NCBI RefSeq assembly: GCF_900142015.1
Contig: NZ_FQZN01000014.1
Coordinates: 90,056-154,055, forward strand
Direction of reading: 5' to 3'
Source: Bacteroides stercorirosoris
GTDB lineage: Bacteria; Bacteroidota; Bacteroidia; Bacteroidales; Bacteroidaceae
DNA length: 64,000 nt
A program made the position numbers and the translations under genes. The notes under the pieces were generated by a model. The model saw nothing but the letters and a program-made list of their open reading frames with translations. It did not search any database and was not told the DNA's origin. Shown in pieces: positions 63,889 to 64,000 of this stretch (positions are counted from its first letter, which is position 1; each line of letters starts with the position of its first letter).

Positions 63889-64000
63889 ATGCCTTCCAAT
63901 CGCAACCTACATAAGTTACTACGAGTCATCTTCCCCGAAGTTTTAATGGAGTATTTCGAGATCTCGGGTTGGCATGACGACTCTGTGAAAATCGAAGTTT
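63889..64000 (+). CDS. ISAon1-family transposase, N-terminal region (partial)
   Basis: Thirty-seven codons are visible: MPSNRNLHKLLRVIFPEVLM followed by EYFEISGWHDDSVKIEV. This matches the start of the N-terminal region protein of ISAon1-like elements in Bacteroidota, as I know that family. The catalytic DDE part would lie beyond the window edge. A -7 element precedes it. Confidence 0.7.
   Translation, partial: MPSNRNLHKLLRVIFPEVLMEYFEISGWHDDSVKIEV

Larger units (their letters stand above)
63801..64000 (+). mobile_element. Left end of an ISAon1-like insertion sequence (partial)
   Basis: The region upstream of the transposase start (AAAGGGGTCAGTCCGAAAA, from about 63801) is a plausible terminal inverted repeat, but the other end is outside the window, so it cannot be confirmed. 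Confidence 0.4.

Noticed and set aside
1..64000. tRNA or rRNA genes
   Set aside because: On reading both strands I found no segment with a convincing cloverleaf plus GGTTCGA-type T-loop, nor any rRNA-like stretch.

Overview
The window looks like chromosomal DNA of a Bacteroides-type bacterium (Bacteroidota). The support is: promoters of the Bacteroides primary-sigma type (TAnnTTTG, sometimes with an upstream TTTG) ahead of many genes; no consistent Shine-Dalgarno pattern; type III glutamine synthetase (GlnN); LL-diaminopimelate aminotransferase (DapL); LruC-domain lipoproteins; and the DUF4373 / primase-helicase / DUF4248 / HU-like / smalltalk / amidase neighbourhood that recurs beside polysaccharide loci in this group. 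I do not assign a species.

Layout. (1) 1-10005: start of glmS (minus strand, cut by the window edge), lspA, then nitrogen assimilation genes gltB, gltD and asnB. (2) 10329-14839: a polyamine-type ABC transporter, potA-potB-potC-potD, with two oddities (duplicated PotA C-terminal region; PotD with a lipobox and also a C-terminal membrane anchor). (3) 14901-25662: a glycerophosphodiester phosphodiesterase, dapF-dapL, an outer-membrane protein, a second nitrogen block (P-II, amt, glnN), an S37-like peptidase, a DUF308 membrane protein and a 35-residue membrane peptide. (4) 25766-32607: a complete tryptophan operon in the order trpB-E-G-D-C-F-A, preceded by a 20-residue leader peptide with three consecutive Trp codons and a strong terminator, which is a textbook attenuator layout. 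(5) 32791-34559: a two-gene MNT/HEPN pair and type I asparaginase. (6) 34865-51542: two LruC-domain lipoproteins, then an exopolysaccharide locus (receiver protein, receiver-like/sugar-phosphate transferase fusion, short TolC-like protein, Wzz/kinase-like protein, polymerase, five glycosyltransferases). (7) 51591-57044: the phage-flavoured DUF4373/primase-helicase/HU/smalltalk/amidase module. (8) 57109-62894: a second, AT-rich polysaccharide block with a flippase and glycosyltransferases on both strands, one of them a decayed pseudogene. (9) 63046-64000: a single-polypeptide HEPN-MNT fusion and the 5' end of an ISAon1-like transposase.

How it fits together. GltBD, GlnN, P-II/Amt, AsnB and AnsA between them cover uptake, assimilation and release of ammonium. 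The two polysaccharide blocks contain initiating transferase, flippase, polymerase, length control and export functions plus elongating glycosyltransferases. They flank the primase/HU/amidase module, and their base composition is visibly lower in GC than the trp and glt regions, which suggests separate acquisition.

Non-coding structure is unusually rich. There are long compound palindromes at gene ends (8251-8283, 13341-13503, 24748-24916), two arrays of a GTGTGGCATT word about 43 kb apart (10011-10157 and 53235-53381), a 10-bp tandem repeat directly upstream of the HU-like gene promoter (55731-55790), and a large inverted repeat after trpA. I saw no tRNA, rRNA or CRISPR array.
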